This document shows positions 23,656 to 32,016 of a DNA stretch of 36,694 nucleotides, piece after piece (the stretch's first letter is position 1; each line of letters starts with the position of its first letter). The stretch spans positions 1-36,694 of the forward strand of contig PEWV01000037.1 of the NCBI GenBank assembly GCA_002780005.1, written 5' to 3'. The position numbers were made by a program, and so were the translations under genes. This stretch comes from Candidatus Aquitaenariimonas noxiae. GTDB lineage: Bacteria; Omnitrophota; Gorgyraeia; Aquitaenariimonadales; Aquitaenariimonadaceae. Below the pieces are notes generated by a model. That model was given only the letters and a program-made list of their open reading frames with translations. It had not been told where the DNA came from and made no database searches.

Positions 23656-23685
23656 AGCGTTTAGCGGTTAGCGTATAGCGATTAG
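23656..23685 (+). repeat. 30-base direct repeat, copy 2
   Basis: Identical over 30 bases to 18166-18195 and again located immediately (4 bases) after a stop codon, this time between the AsrB-like gene and the polyferredoxin gene. It fills most of the 41-base gap and leaves only a weak ribosome binding site (GGAAAG) for the next start. Confidence 0.8.
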
Positions 23686-23692
23686 GAAAGAA

Positions 23693-24169
23693 ATGAAACG
23701 GTTACTTATAGATTTGGACATGTTGGAACAGGATAAAAGTGCAAAAATAGAATGCGAGTATTTTTATCATCCGAACAATAACGGTTTAGTAAGAATTTAT
23801 GAACTTGTAAATTTTGCTGTTGTTTGCAGAAAATGCAAAGACGCGCCGTGCGTTGCATCGTGCCCGAAGGACGCTTTGGAAAAAGATGAGAATAATATAT
23901 TGAAACGCTATTCAATGAGATGCGTTTCCTGCAAAACTTGCAGCCACGCTTGCCCATTCGGCACTATTTACCCGGAGACAATACCGTATCTTATATCTCA
24001 GTGCGATTATTGTGTGGGGCGATTACAGAATGGTACCGTACCGCTCTGCGTCATGACATGCAAATCCGGAGGGATAAAATACGGGGATTTCCATCCGGAT
24101 GAAAAGAATGGTATATACTCCATGAGCGATGCCATTCTTGTTAAAGTTAAGAAATGGGATAGGGTGTGA
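23693..24169 (+). CDS. HycB/CooF-like polyferredoxin
   Basis: This 158-residue electron-transfer protein has three cysteine sets: C45/48/53/57, C77/80/83/87 and C104/107/119/123. That spacing is found in HycB, CooF and DmsB-type proteins. The first cluster motif of the four-cluster relatives (near residue 21) is reduced to a single cysteine, so three 4Fe-4S clusters are predicted. Its position between the diaphorase-like pair and the membrane hydrogenase suggests it bridges electrons between the two, as HycB does between formate dehydrogenase and hydrogenase 3. Confidence 0.8.
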   Translation: MKRLLIDLDMLEQDKSAKIECEYFYHPNNNGLVRIYELVNFAVVCRKCKDAPCVASCPKDALEKDENNILKRYSMRCVSCKTCSHACPFGTIYPETIPYLISQCDYCVGRLQNGTVPLCVMTCKSGGIKYGDFHPDEKNGIYSMSDAILVKVKKWDRV

Positions 24170-24170
24170 A

Positions 24171-24206
24171 TTAGTAGTTAGTAGTTAGGGATTAGGGGTT
24201 GGGGAA
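24171..24206 (+). repeat. TAGTAGTTAGGG-type intergenic spacer, copy 1
   Basis: The gap between the polyferredoxin and NuoH-like genes is filled by degenerate TTAG words (TTAGTAGTTAGTAGTTAGGG and further). The final GGGGAAG acts as ribosome binding site. Similar spacers follow the stop codons at 25715 and 34450. Confidence 0.6.
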
Positions 24207-24208
24207 GA

Positions 24209-25135
24209 ATGAAAAATTTACTTTATTTTTTAATATTTCCGGGATTTTTATTTACAGCCATATGCGGTTTAGTAGCAAGCTGGGTTGACCGCAAGCTTAC
24301 CGCAAGGCTTCAGTGGAGAGTCGGCCCTCCGTGGTATCAACCGTTTATAGATATACTAAAACTTTTAGGAAAAGAAACAATTGTACCCAAGGGTGCCTCA
24401 AAATTGACATTTCTATCGGCGCCTTTGGTAAGCTTGGCGAGCGTAACGTTGGTATCGACGATTGTATGGATGGTTGATTTAAACCCGTCAAAAAGTTTCG
24501 TAGGAGATATTATTGTTGTCATATATCTTTTAACTATTCCTTCAATAGGCCTTATGATAGGAGGTTTTGCCTCACGCAATCCGCTAGCCTCTCTTGGAGC
24601 GTCAAGAGAAATGAAACTCATTCTTTCGTATGAGTTGCCGTTCTTATTAGCGATAATCGTCCCTATTATAAAGACAAGCGGGGCGATAAGAATAGGGGAG
24701 CTCTTAACTTATCAGCTCGGAAATGGGTTGATAGTAAAAAACCTCTCGGGCATGATAGCGTTTTTTGTAGTCATCTTTGTCCTTCAGGCAAAATTGTCCT
24801 TGGCGCCTTTTGATATTCCTGAGGCGGAAACAGAACTTATGTCCGGGCCGATAGTCGAATATTCAGGAGCGCCCCTGGCTATTATAAAATTGACAAAGGC
24901 CATGATGCTTTTTACTCTGCCCATATTTTTAATTGTTATGTTCCTGGGAGGAATTTCGACTGACGGAATAAATATAGTATGGGGAATTTCTAAATATATC
25001 GGACTCCTTGCATTGGTTTCTATAATAAAAAATACCAATCCCCGGCTAAGGGTTGACCAGGCCTTGAAATTCTTTTGGGGGCCATTGACGGTACTGGCGA
25101 TAATAGCGGTTGTATTGGCGTGTATGGGGTTATAA
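24209..25135 (+). CDS. mbhM: Group 4 hydrogenase membrane anchor (NuoH/EchB/MbhM-like)
   Basis: This 308-residue integral membrane subunit has about eight helices. Conserved family blocks are GPPWYQPFIDILKLLGKE in the first cytoplasmic loop, ASREMKLILSYELPFLLAI, and the acidic loop APFDIPEAETELMSGPIVEYSGAPLA. In complex I and Mbh this subunit anchors the hydrophilic arm and forms the start of the ion-translocation path. It is followed by the small, NuoC-like and large hydrogenase subunits in order. Confidence 0.88.
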   Translation: MKNLLYFLIFPGFLFTAICGLVASWVDRKLTARLQWRVGPPWYQPFIDILKLLGKETIVPKGASKLTFLSAPLVSLASVTLVSTIVWMVDLNPSKSFVGDIIVVIYLLTIPSIGLMIGGFASRNPLASLGASREMKLILSYELPFLLAIIVPIIKTSGAIRIGELLTYQLGNGLIVKNLSGMIAFFVVIFVLQAKLSLAPFDIPEAETELMSGPIVEYSGAPLAIIKLTKAMMLFTLPIFLIVMFLGGISTDGINIVWGISKYIGLLALVSIIKNTNPRLRVDQALKFFWGPLTVLAIIAVVLACMGL

Positions 25136-25137
25136 AT

Positions 25138-25279
25138 GAAAAATACGAAATTCGAAGCACGAAATACGAAACAATATCTAATGACGAAAATTCAAATGTT
25201 CAAAACGTTAGGTTTTGAACATTCAGATATTCAAATTTCGGATTTGTTTCGAATTTCGGATTTCGGGTTTCGAATTTAA
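25138..25279. repeat. Large palindromic repeat, TTCGAAATTCGG family
   Basis: This 154-base gap is a near-palindrome. The centre is a perfect 12-base stem, AATGTTCAAAAC (25195-25206) with GTTTTGAACATT (25212-25223), around a 5-base loop. The left flank is rich in ACGAAA/TTCGAA words and the right flank in their complements (TTTCGAATTTCGG). An in-frame TTG-started extension of the next gene runs through it but is rejected as coding. Confidence 0.7.
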
Positions 25280-25289
25280 GAGTAACCAT

Positions 25290-25715
25290 ATGAACTTAAA
25301 ATTAAAAGCATTATTAAAATCTCCATGGGTTTTTCACGTAGCAACAGGTAGCTGCAATAACTGCGATATAGAAATAATAGACTGCCTTACACCGCGCTAT
25401 GATATTGAAAGATTCGGAATGGTTTTAGCCGGCAGTATAAGGCACGCCGATATTCTGCTTTGCACAGGGATAGTTACAAAGCAATGCGCGCCCAGGCTTA
25501 AACGCGCATACGAACAGGCGCCAAAACCGGTAATTGTAGTAGCGATAGGGGCATGCGCGTGCAGTCAGGGTATTTTTAAGGACAGCTACACGGCAACCGT
25601 GCCTATGGACCAAGTCGTCCCTGTGGATGTTTACATACCGGGATGCCCGCCAAAACCTGAGGCAATAATTGCGGGTGTGACAAAGGTGATAGAGAAGATT
25701 AGAAAAAGTAGCTAG
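25290..25715 (+). CDS. mbhJ: NiFe hydrogenase small subunit (NuoB/EchC/MbhJ-like)
   Basis: This subunit holds the proximal 4Fe-4S cluster next to the NiFe site. The ATG at 25290 gives 141 residues. The upstream extension to a TTG at 25215 is translated from the palindromic repeat and is not believed. Cluster ligands are C22 and C25 in TGSCNNCDIE, C89 in GACAC and C119 in PGCPPKP. DCLTPRYDIERFG is typical of group 4 small subunits. Length matches the Ech and Mbh equivalents. Confidence 0.9.
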   Translation: MNLKLKALLKSPWVFHVATGSCNNCDIEIIDCLTPRYDIERFGMVLAGSIRHADILLCTGIVTKQCAPRLKRAYEQAPKPVIVVAIGACACSQGIFKDSYTATVPMDQVVPVDVYIPGCPPKPEAIIAGVTKVIEKIRKSS

Positions 25716-25748
25716 GGGTTAGTAGGCAGTAGGTAGGGAGCAGAGGAT
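25713..25748 (+). repeat. TAGTAGTTAGGG-type intergenic spacer, copy 2
   Basis: The 34-base gap begins in the stop codon of the small-subunit gene and consists of CTAGGGGTTAGTAGGCAGTA-like words. It resembles the spacers at 24171 and 34448 in composition and position but is not an exact copy. Confidence 0.5.
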
Positions 25749-25749
25749 A

Positions 25750-26202
25750 ATGGATAGAAAAGAGATTCTAGAAAATATACAAGGCGTTTTAGGTAATAAA
25801 ATTAAAAAATTCTACGAGAAGTCAGAAAAACGTGTTTATATAGACATAGAACCGAAAGACTTGATCGAAACAGTTACGTTTATATTCAAAAAATTAGGCG
25901 CGAGATTCAGCATAGCTAGCGCTATTGACAGACCGGATGGGACTGAAATTATGTACCATTTTTCATTCGATCAATACGGAATGATCGTTTCATTCCGTGT
26001 CTTTATGAAAGAAAGGATCGGGGTCAAGGTCGACTCTATTACGCCGATATTTATAGGAGCGGAATGGATCGAGCGCGAGATGCATGAACTTTTTGGTATA
26101 GATTTTATCGGGCATCCGAATCTCAAGCGCCTGCTGTTACCGGACGATTGGCCCTCTGATAAACACCCTTTGAGGAAGGATTATAAGAATGAGTTCCGTT
26201 AG
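25750..26202 (+). CDS. mbhK: NuoC-like hydrogenase subunit (EchD/MbhK-like)
   Basis: This 150-residue 30-kDa-subunit-like protein has the signature [33 protein letters not shown] at residues about 116-148, as in complex I NuoC and Mbh. It is a structural subunit that packs between the small and large subunits and has no cofactor of its own. Its TAG stop lies inside the left arm of the CCGTTAGACCT inverted repeat at 26196-26206. Confidence 0.88.
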   Translation: MDRKEILENIQGVLGNKIKKFYEKSEKRVYIDIEPKDLIETVTFIFKKLGARFSIASAIDRPDGTEIMYHFSFDQYGMIVSFRVFMKERIGVKVDSITPIFIGAEWIEREMHELFGIDFIGHPNLKRLLLPDDWPSDKHPLRKDYKNEFR

Positions 26203-26310
26203 ACCTTTTAAAGAAACTTTGTGTATGTTCGATTTTATATTTAGAAGAATTCTTTATATGATTATGTTCATGAAAACGGTTACATTAATTTATATGGGAG
26301 GTCTAACGGG
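26196..26310 (+). promoter_or_regulatory. Inverted repeat covering the ribosome binding site of the large-subunit gene
   Basis: CCGTTAGACCT at 26196-26206 is perfectly complementary to AGGTCTAACGG at 26299-26309, with 92 bases between. The right arm overlaps the last bases of the ribosome binding site GGGAGG (26296-26301) and ends one base before the ATG at 26311. The left arm contains the stop codon of the upstream gene, so ribosomes finishing that gene would open the stem. The 108-base gap holds no other gene. Confidence 0.6.
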
Positions 26311-27501
26311 ATGAGCCATAGGACTATAATACCTATAGGCCCATATCACCCACTGCAAGAAGAGCCGGAATTTTATCAGCTTCTGGTGGAAGGGGAGAAA
26401 GTCATCGATATAGATGTCAGGATCGGGTATAATCATAGGGGAATAGAGAAACTGTCCGAATCTAAATCGTTTGATAAAGCGGCATATCTTGTGGAAAGGA
26501 TATGCGGTATATGCTCGACAAGCCACCCTCTTGCTTTTGTGCAGGCCGTTGAAAATATATCTAATATAGAAGTGCCTGAAAGGGCCCTTTACATAAGGAC
26601 GATAATCGCCGAGCTGGAGAGGATTCATTCTCATCTTTTGTGGGTAGGCTTGGCAGGCCATTTTCTCGGATATAATACAATTTTCATGTGGGCTTGGAAG
26701 TATAGAGAATCCATTCTTGACGTTTTTGAAACTATTTCTGGAAACAGGAATCACTATGGCATGATGAAGGTCGGCGGCGTGAGACGGGATATGTATGAAA
26801 AAGACTTTCCATGGATTACGCGGGAACTTGATAAAGTAGTAGATAAAGTTATTATGCTTAAAGGCGCCGTCTTGGACGACCCGGTCATTCACGCACGCAC
26901 AAAAGGGGTCGGAGTTTTGACAAAGGACGATATTATAAATTATTGCGCGCTCGGCCCAACGGCAAGAGCGTCCGGAGTTGATATTGATGTGAGGCGAGAC
27001 GATCCCTATGCTGTTTATAATAAACTAGATTGGAAAGTTATAGTGCGACAAGAAGGAGATGTATTCGCAAAGACAGTTGTAAGGGTTTTGGAAACATTGG
27101 AATCTTTAAAAATAGTAAAACAGTGCCTAGAGAATATGCCGAAAGGTGAAATAGACTCCAAGCCAAAAGATATACCGCCGGGCGAAGGTATAGGCCGCGC
27201 CGAGGCGCCAAGAGGCGAGGTTATACACTACGTGAGGAGCGACGGGTCGAACTCAGCGGTCCGTCATAAGATAAGAGCGCCGACATTCATGAATTTTCCT
27301 ACTTTTAAGAAATCAATTGTCGGCCAGACAGTTACGGATGCCACTATCATACTTGCTGCGATAGACCCGTGCTATTGTTGCACAGAGAGGCTAACCGTTA
27401 TAGACGCAAAATCGAACAAAGAAGTCATGGGAAGTAGGGAATTGATAAAACTCTCGCAAGAAAAAACAGCTTTGCTTAAAAAAGAAATGGGTATCGAATA
27501 A
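26311..27501 (+). CDS. mbhL: Group 4 NiFe hydrogenase large subunit (NuoD/EchE/MbhL-like)
   Basis: This 396-residue catalytic subunit binds the NiFe(CN)2CO centre. Both cysteine pairs survive: R63-I-C65-G-I-C68 with H72 in RICGICSTSH, and C354 and C357 in DPCYCCTER (352-360). It is therefore a true hydrogenase and not a quinone-type or sulfane-type NuoD relative. A tail of 36 residues follows R360, consistent with removal by the maturation protease encoded at 34486. SRHR/NRNHYGMMKVGGVRRD-like and PRGEVIHYVRSDGS blocks are typical of group 4. The stop overlaps the next start by one base. Confidence 0.93.
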   Translation: MSHRTIIPIGPYHPLQEEPEFYQLLVEGEKVIDIDVRIGYNHRGIEKLSESKSFDKAAYLVERICGICSTSHPLAFVQAVENISNIEVPERALYIRTIIAELERIHSHLLWVGLAGHFLGYNTIFMWAWKYRESILDVFETISGNRNHYGMMKVGGVRRDMYEKDFPWITRELDKVVDKVIMLKGAVLDDPVIHARTKGVGVLTKDDIINYCALGPTARASGVDIDVRRDDPYAVYNKLDWKVIVRQEGDVFAKTVVRVLETLESLKIVKQCLENMPKGEIDSKPKDIPPGEGIGRAEAPRGEVIHYVRSDGSNSAVRHKIRAPTFMNFPTFKKSIVGQTVTDATIILAAIDPCYCCTERLTVIDAKSNKEVMGSRELIKLSQEKTALLKKEMGIE

Positions 27502-29153
27502 TGTTAAAACAAGAGTTTTTTAAATTTGATAAGCTATCCGTTTTTGTAGCCATATTCATAATTTTCTTTACGGCCGTAGTGTTGCTATATTCTTCCGGGT
27601 TTATGCGCCGGAGAAAAAATCTTATTTTTTATTATCTCTATCTGATCCTTACGTCGATAAGCGCGCTTGGCGCTGTTTTTTCTGAAAATCTTTTATTATT
27701 TATGGTATTTTGGGGATTTTTAGGGGTACTTCTTTATTTATTGATAGGGTTCGGCGACAAAGACCGCACGTCAAGCACGGCCAAGAAGACTTTTATAATA
27801 GTCGGCGGGTCGGATGCAATTATGCTTTTAGGATTGGCGCTTGTATGGCGAATTTCAGGTTCTTTGCAAATGAGTCAGTTGAGTATAACCTTGGATACGA
27901 GAATAGCGATTTTGGCGTATCTATGCCTGGCTATAGGGGCATTTGCAAAAGCAGGGGTTATGCCTTTTCATACATGGGTCCCTGATACCGCAGAGGATGC
28001 TCCTGTCCCCGTTGCCGCATTTTTGCCGGCGTCTTTAGATAAACTTCTGGGAATATATTTTCTTGCGAGAATTACACTTTATATGTTCAAGATGGATTTA
28101 GCGATGAATATGATTTTAATGGCAATAGGCAGTTTCACGATCGTAGCCGCAGTTATGATGGCCCTTATACAGCATGATCTCAAAAGATTATTAGGGTATC
28201 ATGCAGTAAGCCAAGTCGGATATATGGTATTAGGGATAGGGACAGGCAACCCGGTTGGAATAGCCGGCGGGTTATTCCATATGCTGAATAACGCGATATA
28301 TAAAAGTTGCCTTTTTCTTTCAGGCGGTGCGGTCGAGAAAAAAGCCGGGACAACTGATTTAGAAAATTTGGGTGGTTTTGCTAAATACATGCCCATCACA
28401 TTCATCACGTTTTTAATAGCCTCGTTTGCCATATCGGGCATTCCGCCTTTTAACGGTTTTGTCTCTAAGTGGATGATCTATCAAGGAATAATCGAGACCG
28501 GCAAAAATGGCGGGTATTCCTGGATATTGTGGCTTGTTGCTGCGATGTTCGGGAGCGCATTGACGCTTGCCAGTTTTATGAAATTGATACATTCAGTATT
28601 TTTAGGCCAGCCGTCCGCCAAACAAAAAATTTCAGATTTGAAATACCAGGAAACTGTCCCTACAATGTGGATCCCTGCAGTAATTCTGGCATCTTTATGC
28701 GTAATCTTTGGCGTGTTTGCTTATAGTATACCGCTTAAGATGTTCATTTTTCCAAGCCTGAAGGAGAATGTTTCTTTTTACGGCGTGTGGAATGCCGGCC
28801 TCGCAACGGTTTTGATACTGGCCGGAATTATTCTAGGCCTTATTATATATTTTATAGGCACAATAGCCAGGACGAGAGATTCAGATGCTTTCATAGGGGG
28901 AGAGGTTTTAGAAAAAAATCCTGACATGAGAGTTTCAGGAACCGAATTTTACGACACGATCAAGGATGCGGGCATATTGAAGATATTTTATAGATTAGCC
29001 GAGAGAAAGGTATTTGATATTTATAATATCGGAACAAGAATAACTTTCGGTTTCAGCGGAGTCCTCCGCTCTATTCATAATGGCGTATTGCCTTCGTATT
29101 TAGCGTGGTGCCTGCTCGGGCTTTTATTTTTGTTTTACAAATTGTTCAGGTGA
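27501..29153 (+). CDS. Antiporter-like membrane subunit (NuoL/M/N, MrpD family), divergent
   Basis: This 550-residue subunit is related to ion-pumping NuoL/M/N and MrpD proteins. It keeps the half-channel lysines in AIGAFAKAGVMPFHTWVPDT and ASLDKLLG, and YHAVSQVGYMVLG. Three features are odd. It begins at the third family helix (FDKLSVFVAIFIIFF), so about two N-terminal helices are missing. The helix-5 glutamate is replaced by G72 in FMVFWGFLGVLLYLLIGF. And it has a C-terminal extension from about residue 445 (GGEVLEKNPDM, FYDTIKDAGILKIFYRLAERK, two helices) that may act as a lateral helix, like MbhI or NuoL. It may be a structural linker and not an active pump. Confidence 0.8.
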   Translation: MLKQEFFKFDKLSVFVAIFIIFFTAVVLLYSSGFMRRRKNLIFYYLYLILTSISALGAVFSENLLLFMVFWGFLGVLLYLLIGFGDKDRTSSTAKKTFIIVGGSDAIMLLGLALVWRISGSLQMSQLSITLDTRIAILAYLCLAIGAFAKAGVMPFHTWVPDTAEDAPVPVAAFLPASLDKLLGIYFLARITLYMFKMDLAMNMILMAIGSFTIVAAVMMALIQHDLKRLLGYHAVSQVGYMVLGIGTGNPVGIAGGLFHMLNNAIYKSCLFLSGGAVEKKAGTTDLENLGGFAKYMPITFITFLIASFAISGIPPFNGFVSKWMIYQGIIETGKNGGYSWILWLVAAMFGSALTLASFMKLIHSVFLGQPSAKQKISDLKYQETVPTMWIPAVILASLCVIFGVFAYSIPLKMFIFPSLKENVSFYGVWNAGLATVLILAGIILGLIIYFIGTIARTRDSDAFIGGEVLEKNPDMRVSGTEFYDTIKDAGILKIFYRLAERKVFDIYNIGTRITFGFSGVLRSIHNGVLPSYLAWCLLGLLFLFYKLFR

Positions 29154-29156
29154 TTT

Positions 29157-29705
29157 ATGATGCAGATATATCTATTATTGGGAGCGATGATCGTAGTAGC
29201 TATATTGGCGGTGGAGCTTAAGGATTTACTCTCTTCGATTGTCGCCTTGGGGGCAGTAGGGCTATTATTGTGCATAGCTTTCATAACGCTGAAAGCCCCG
29301 GACGTGGCTATTACCCAGCTTGTCGTAGAAATTCTATGCCTTATCATATTAATTAGGGCTACGTTAAAAAGAGACCTTCCTTTTTCAACGACCGGAAGAT
29401 GGTTTCTTAACACGCTTATTGCCGTTATTTTTATAAGCGTATTCTTGCTCGTCGCGGCGAAATGCCTAAAAGATCTACCTCAATTCGGTTATCCGATTAT
29501 GCGGGTTGCCGGCACATACCTGAAAGAGGGGATGACTAAAACCGGAGCCGCTAATATAGTTTCATCGATAGAACTCGATTACAGGGCATATGATACTTTA
29601 GGCGAGGCAACTGTTTTATTTGCAACAGTCATAGGTATTTTAGCGATCGTTAGGAAATCAGGCGTAAAAAAGGAAGGCGAAGAGGATAGCGAAGAAAATG
29701 AATAA
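29157..29705 (+). CDS. MrpA C-terminal-like subunit (MbhD and MbhE fused)
   Basis: This 182-residue membrane protein has about five or six helices. The first part (KAPDVAITQLVVEILCLIIL) matches MbhD/DUF4040. The second (GAANIVSSIELDYRAYDTLGEATVLFATVIGI) matches MbhE. Together they correspond to the C-terminal region of MrpA, which in Mbh is two separate proteins. In Mrp and Mbh this region forms part of the sodium path. It ends 8 bases inside the mrpB start. Confidence 0.85.
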   Translation: MMQIYLLLGAMIVVAILAVELKDLLSSIVALGAVGLLLCIAFITLKAPDVAITQLVVEILCLIILIRATLKRDLPFSTTGRWFLNTLIAVIFISVFLLVAAKCLKDLPQFGYPIMRVAGTYLKEGMTKTGAANIVSSIELDYRAYDTLGEATVLFATVIGILAIVRKSGVKKEGEEDSEENE

Positions 29706-30147
29706 AACAAACGAAAAGGGCATGTCATTGATAGTAAAAACAATCACCCGTCTTACGGTTGGTATTATGCTTCTTTACGGCATCTATATCATCTCTCACG
29801 GACATCTTACGCCTGGCGGCGGTTTTGCCGGAGGGGTGATTATAGCGCTTTCTTTCGTTAACCTTATGCTGGCATACGGTAAAGAAGTTACCTTAAAAAA
29901 ACTGCCTAAGGGGGTGGCATCTTTTTTTGAAGGCATGGGTGCCATATTATTTTTAGGGATAGCGCTCCTCGGGTTTACGGGCGGATATTTCTTTTTTAAC
30001 TTTATAGCCAAGGGGGAGCCTTTCAGGCTTTTTAGCGCCGGCATAATACCGCTGTTTAATATTGCTATAAGCCTTAAAGTTGGTGCCGGACTTTTTGCCA
30101 TATTTATTTCTTTAGTTCTATTAAAAATTGAGGCTGAGAAAAAATAA
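29698..30147 (+). CDS. mrpB: Mrp antiporter subunit B (MnhB/MbhF-like)
   Basis: This 149-residue protein has four helices and carries the MnhB signature YIISHGHLTPGGGFAGGVIIALSFV. It is part of the Mrp-type cation/proton module of the hydrogenase and overlaps the preceding gene by 8 bases. Confidence 0.92.
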   Translation: MNKTNEKGMSLIVKTITRLTVGIMLLYGIYIISHGHLTPGGGFAGGVIIALSFVNLMLAYGKEVTLKKLPKGVASFFEGMGAILFLGIALLGFTGGYFFFNFIAKGEPFRLFSAGIIPLFNIAISLKVGAGLFAIFISLVLLKIEAEKK

Positions 30148-30172
30148 TGAGTTATTCACGCGAGGTCGTATT

Positions 30173-30511
30173 ATGAAAGTGTATTTACTTTGTCTCGGGT
30201 TATTCTGTATAGGCCTTTACTGTATTTTAAGAAAACGCAATATCATAAAGATTATTCTTGGTTTTATCATAGCCGAGTATGCCGTGAATTTATTTTTTAT
30301 ATTGGCCGCTTACCGCATGGAAGGCCGCTCTCCTATATTTGCGCCGGACGCTAAGATAGTGAATATGGTTGATGCGCTGCCGCAAGCGTTAGTGCTTACG
30401 GCGATAGCTATTGGTTTGGCAAACGTAGCGCTATTGATAAGCATCGCCCTCCGGATATATGACAAATACGGTACTTTTGATATAACGAAGATCAGGGAGC
30501 TTAGGGGATGA
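30173..30511 (+). CDS. mrpC: Mrp antiporter subunit C (MnhC/NuoK/MbhG-like)
   Basis: This 112-residue three-helix NuoK-like subunit contains LGFIIAEYAVNLFFI (with the conserved helix glutamate), DALPQALVLTAIAIGLAN and LRIYDKYGT, all typical of MnhC. The ATG at 30173 is chosen because GAGG at 30162-30165 is correctly spaced. The longer TTG-started frame from 30128 would overlap mrpB without a binding site. The stop overlaps the next start (ATGA). Confidence 0.92.
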   Translation: MKVYLLCLGLFCIGLYCILRKRNIIKIILGFIIAEYAVNLFFILAAYRMEGRSPIFAPDAKIVNMVDALPQALVLTAIAIGLANVALLISIALRIYDKYGTFDITKIRELRG

Positions 30512-32016
30512 AACTATTTGTTGATATAATACCGCTTTTTGTAGCCGTTCCTATGGCAGGGGCGTTTCTTATTGCGCTCGTCGCAAGAAAGATAAAATGG
30601 CTGCCCGCGCTTATCACGAATATAATAACTATAGGCCTGGTTTTTGTTTCTTTTTTTGCGGTTAAATTGATAAATATTCACAAGGTTTTAGTATATGACG
30701 TAGGCGCGTGGAAACCGCCGATGGGTATAGGAATGGTCTTGGACGGTTTTACTGTCTTCATGCTTACGACAGTTAATTTAGCGGCGTTTTTTGTCGCCAT
30801 CTACTCGATAAATTATGTGGAGCGTTTCACTTCTAAATGGAAATTTTATACGCTTTTCTTATTTATGATCGCAGGCGCTAACGGTGTTGTCATAACCGGC
30901 GATATATTCAATTTATTTGTCTTTCTTGAGATAGCATCTATAGCCAGCTGTTCCCTAATCGCATTCGGAACAGAAAAACATGATCTGGAAGCAGCATTCA
31001 AATACGCGGTTATGAGCGGGGTTGGTTCGCTTTTTATTTTGCTCAGTATAGTTTTATTATATAGCTACACTTCAACGTTAAATATGGCGGATATATCCAA
31101 TGTATTGGCGCAAAAGGACCCTAATAACATTATTCTTATGATTAGTGCGCTATTAATAATGGGTTTCGGGCTGAAGGCAGGCCTCGTGCCTTTTCATGGG
31201 TGCCTGCCGGATGCCTATACTTCGGCCCCGGCACCCGTATCAGCAATGTTGGCAGGTGCAATAACAAAATCATTAGGTTTGTACGCTATTTTTAGAATAT
31301 TTTATAATGTGATCGGAATGAATCAGGCATTGTCTTCTATTTTTATGTTTTTTGGCGCTTTGTCTATGATTGTCGGAGTTATCTTGGCAATAGGGCAGTG
31401 GGATTTTAAGCGCCTTTTAGCATATCACTCTATAAGCCAAATGGGCTACATTGTTATGGGGATAGGGCTCGGTACGCCGCTCGGGATATTAGGCGGATTA
31501 TTTCATCTTTTTAATCACTCGGTTTTTAAGACCCTCTTGTTCTTGAATTCCGGCTCGATAGAATATGCGACAGGGAAGCGCGACCTTCAAAAAATGGGAG
31601 GGCTAAGCGAACAAATGCCGGTGACAAGCGGAACATGCCTGGCAGCATCAATGGCAATATCAGGGATTCCACCTTTCAATGGTTTTTGGAGCAAATTTAT
31701 TATTATCATTGCGGCAGTTCAGGCAGGCAGATATGGGTACGCCTTCTTGGCTGTTTTGGCAAGTATTTTGACATTGGCATCTTTTACAAAAGTTATGAAA
31801 TACGCATTTTTTGGCAAACTGAAAGATGGGGCGAATAGCGTAAAAGAAGCTCCTTTTCTGATTAAGCTATCTATGACGTCCTTGGCCGTTATATGCATTA
31901 CCGGAGGAATCCTGCTTGCGCCTGGGGTATATGAACATTTTTTAAAAGAAGCCGTAGACGTTATTTTGGAAGGAACTAAATATTCTTCCGTAGTCTTACA
32001 GGCGGTGCTTAAATGA
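30508..32016 (+). CDS. mrpD: Mrp antiporter subunit D (MnhD/MbhH-like)
   Basis: This 502-residue protein with about 14 helices is a canonical ion-translocating subunit. E141 in NLFVFLEIASIAS is the conserved helix-5 glutamate. GLKAGLVPFHGCLPDAYTSAPAPVSAMLAGAITKSLG holds the helix-7/8 lysines, and YHSISQMGYIVMGIG follows. Unlike the related protein at 27501, nothing essential is missing, so this is the likely pump. It overlaps mrpC and mrpE by 4 bases each. Confidence 0.92.
   Translation: MKLFVDIIPLFVAVPMAGAFLIALVARKIKWLPALITNIITIGLVFVSFFAVKLINIHKVLVYDVGAWKPPMGIGMVLDGFTVFMLTTVNLAAFFVAIYSINYVERFTSKWKFYTLFLFMIAGANGVVITGDIFNLFVFLEIASIASCSLIAFGTEKHDLEAAFKYAVMSGVGSLFILLSIVLLYSYTSTLNMADISNVLAQKDPNNIILMISALLIMGFGLKAGLVPFHGCLPDAYTSAPAPVSAMLAGAITKSLGLYAIFRIFYNVIGMNQALSSIFMFFGALSMIVGVILAIGQWDFKRLLAYHSISQMGYIVMGIGLGTPLGILGGLFHLFNHSVFKTLLFLNSGSIEYATGKRDLQKMGGLSEQMPVTSGTCLAASMAISGIPPFNGFWSKFIIIIAAVQAGRYGYAFLAVLASILTLASFTKVMKYAFFGKLKDGANSVKEAPFLIKLSMTSLAVICITGGILLAPGVYEHFLKEAVDVILEGTKYSSVVLQAVLK

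Noticed and set aside
25215-25289. N-terminal extension of the hydrogenase small subunit from a TTG
   Set aside because: The extension is translated from a palindromic intergenic repeat, has no ribosome binding site, and the family begins near the ATG at 25290.
26290-26892. 200-codon open frame on the minus strand
   Set aside because: Antisense to the N-terminal active-site half of the hydrogenase large subunit.
26311-27501. Complex I (NuoD) or sulfane reductase (MbsL) large subunit
   Set aside because: Both NiFe cysteine pairs, a cleavable tail, Hyp proteins and a maturation protease are present, so it is a hydrogenase.
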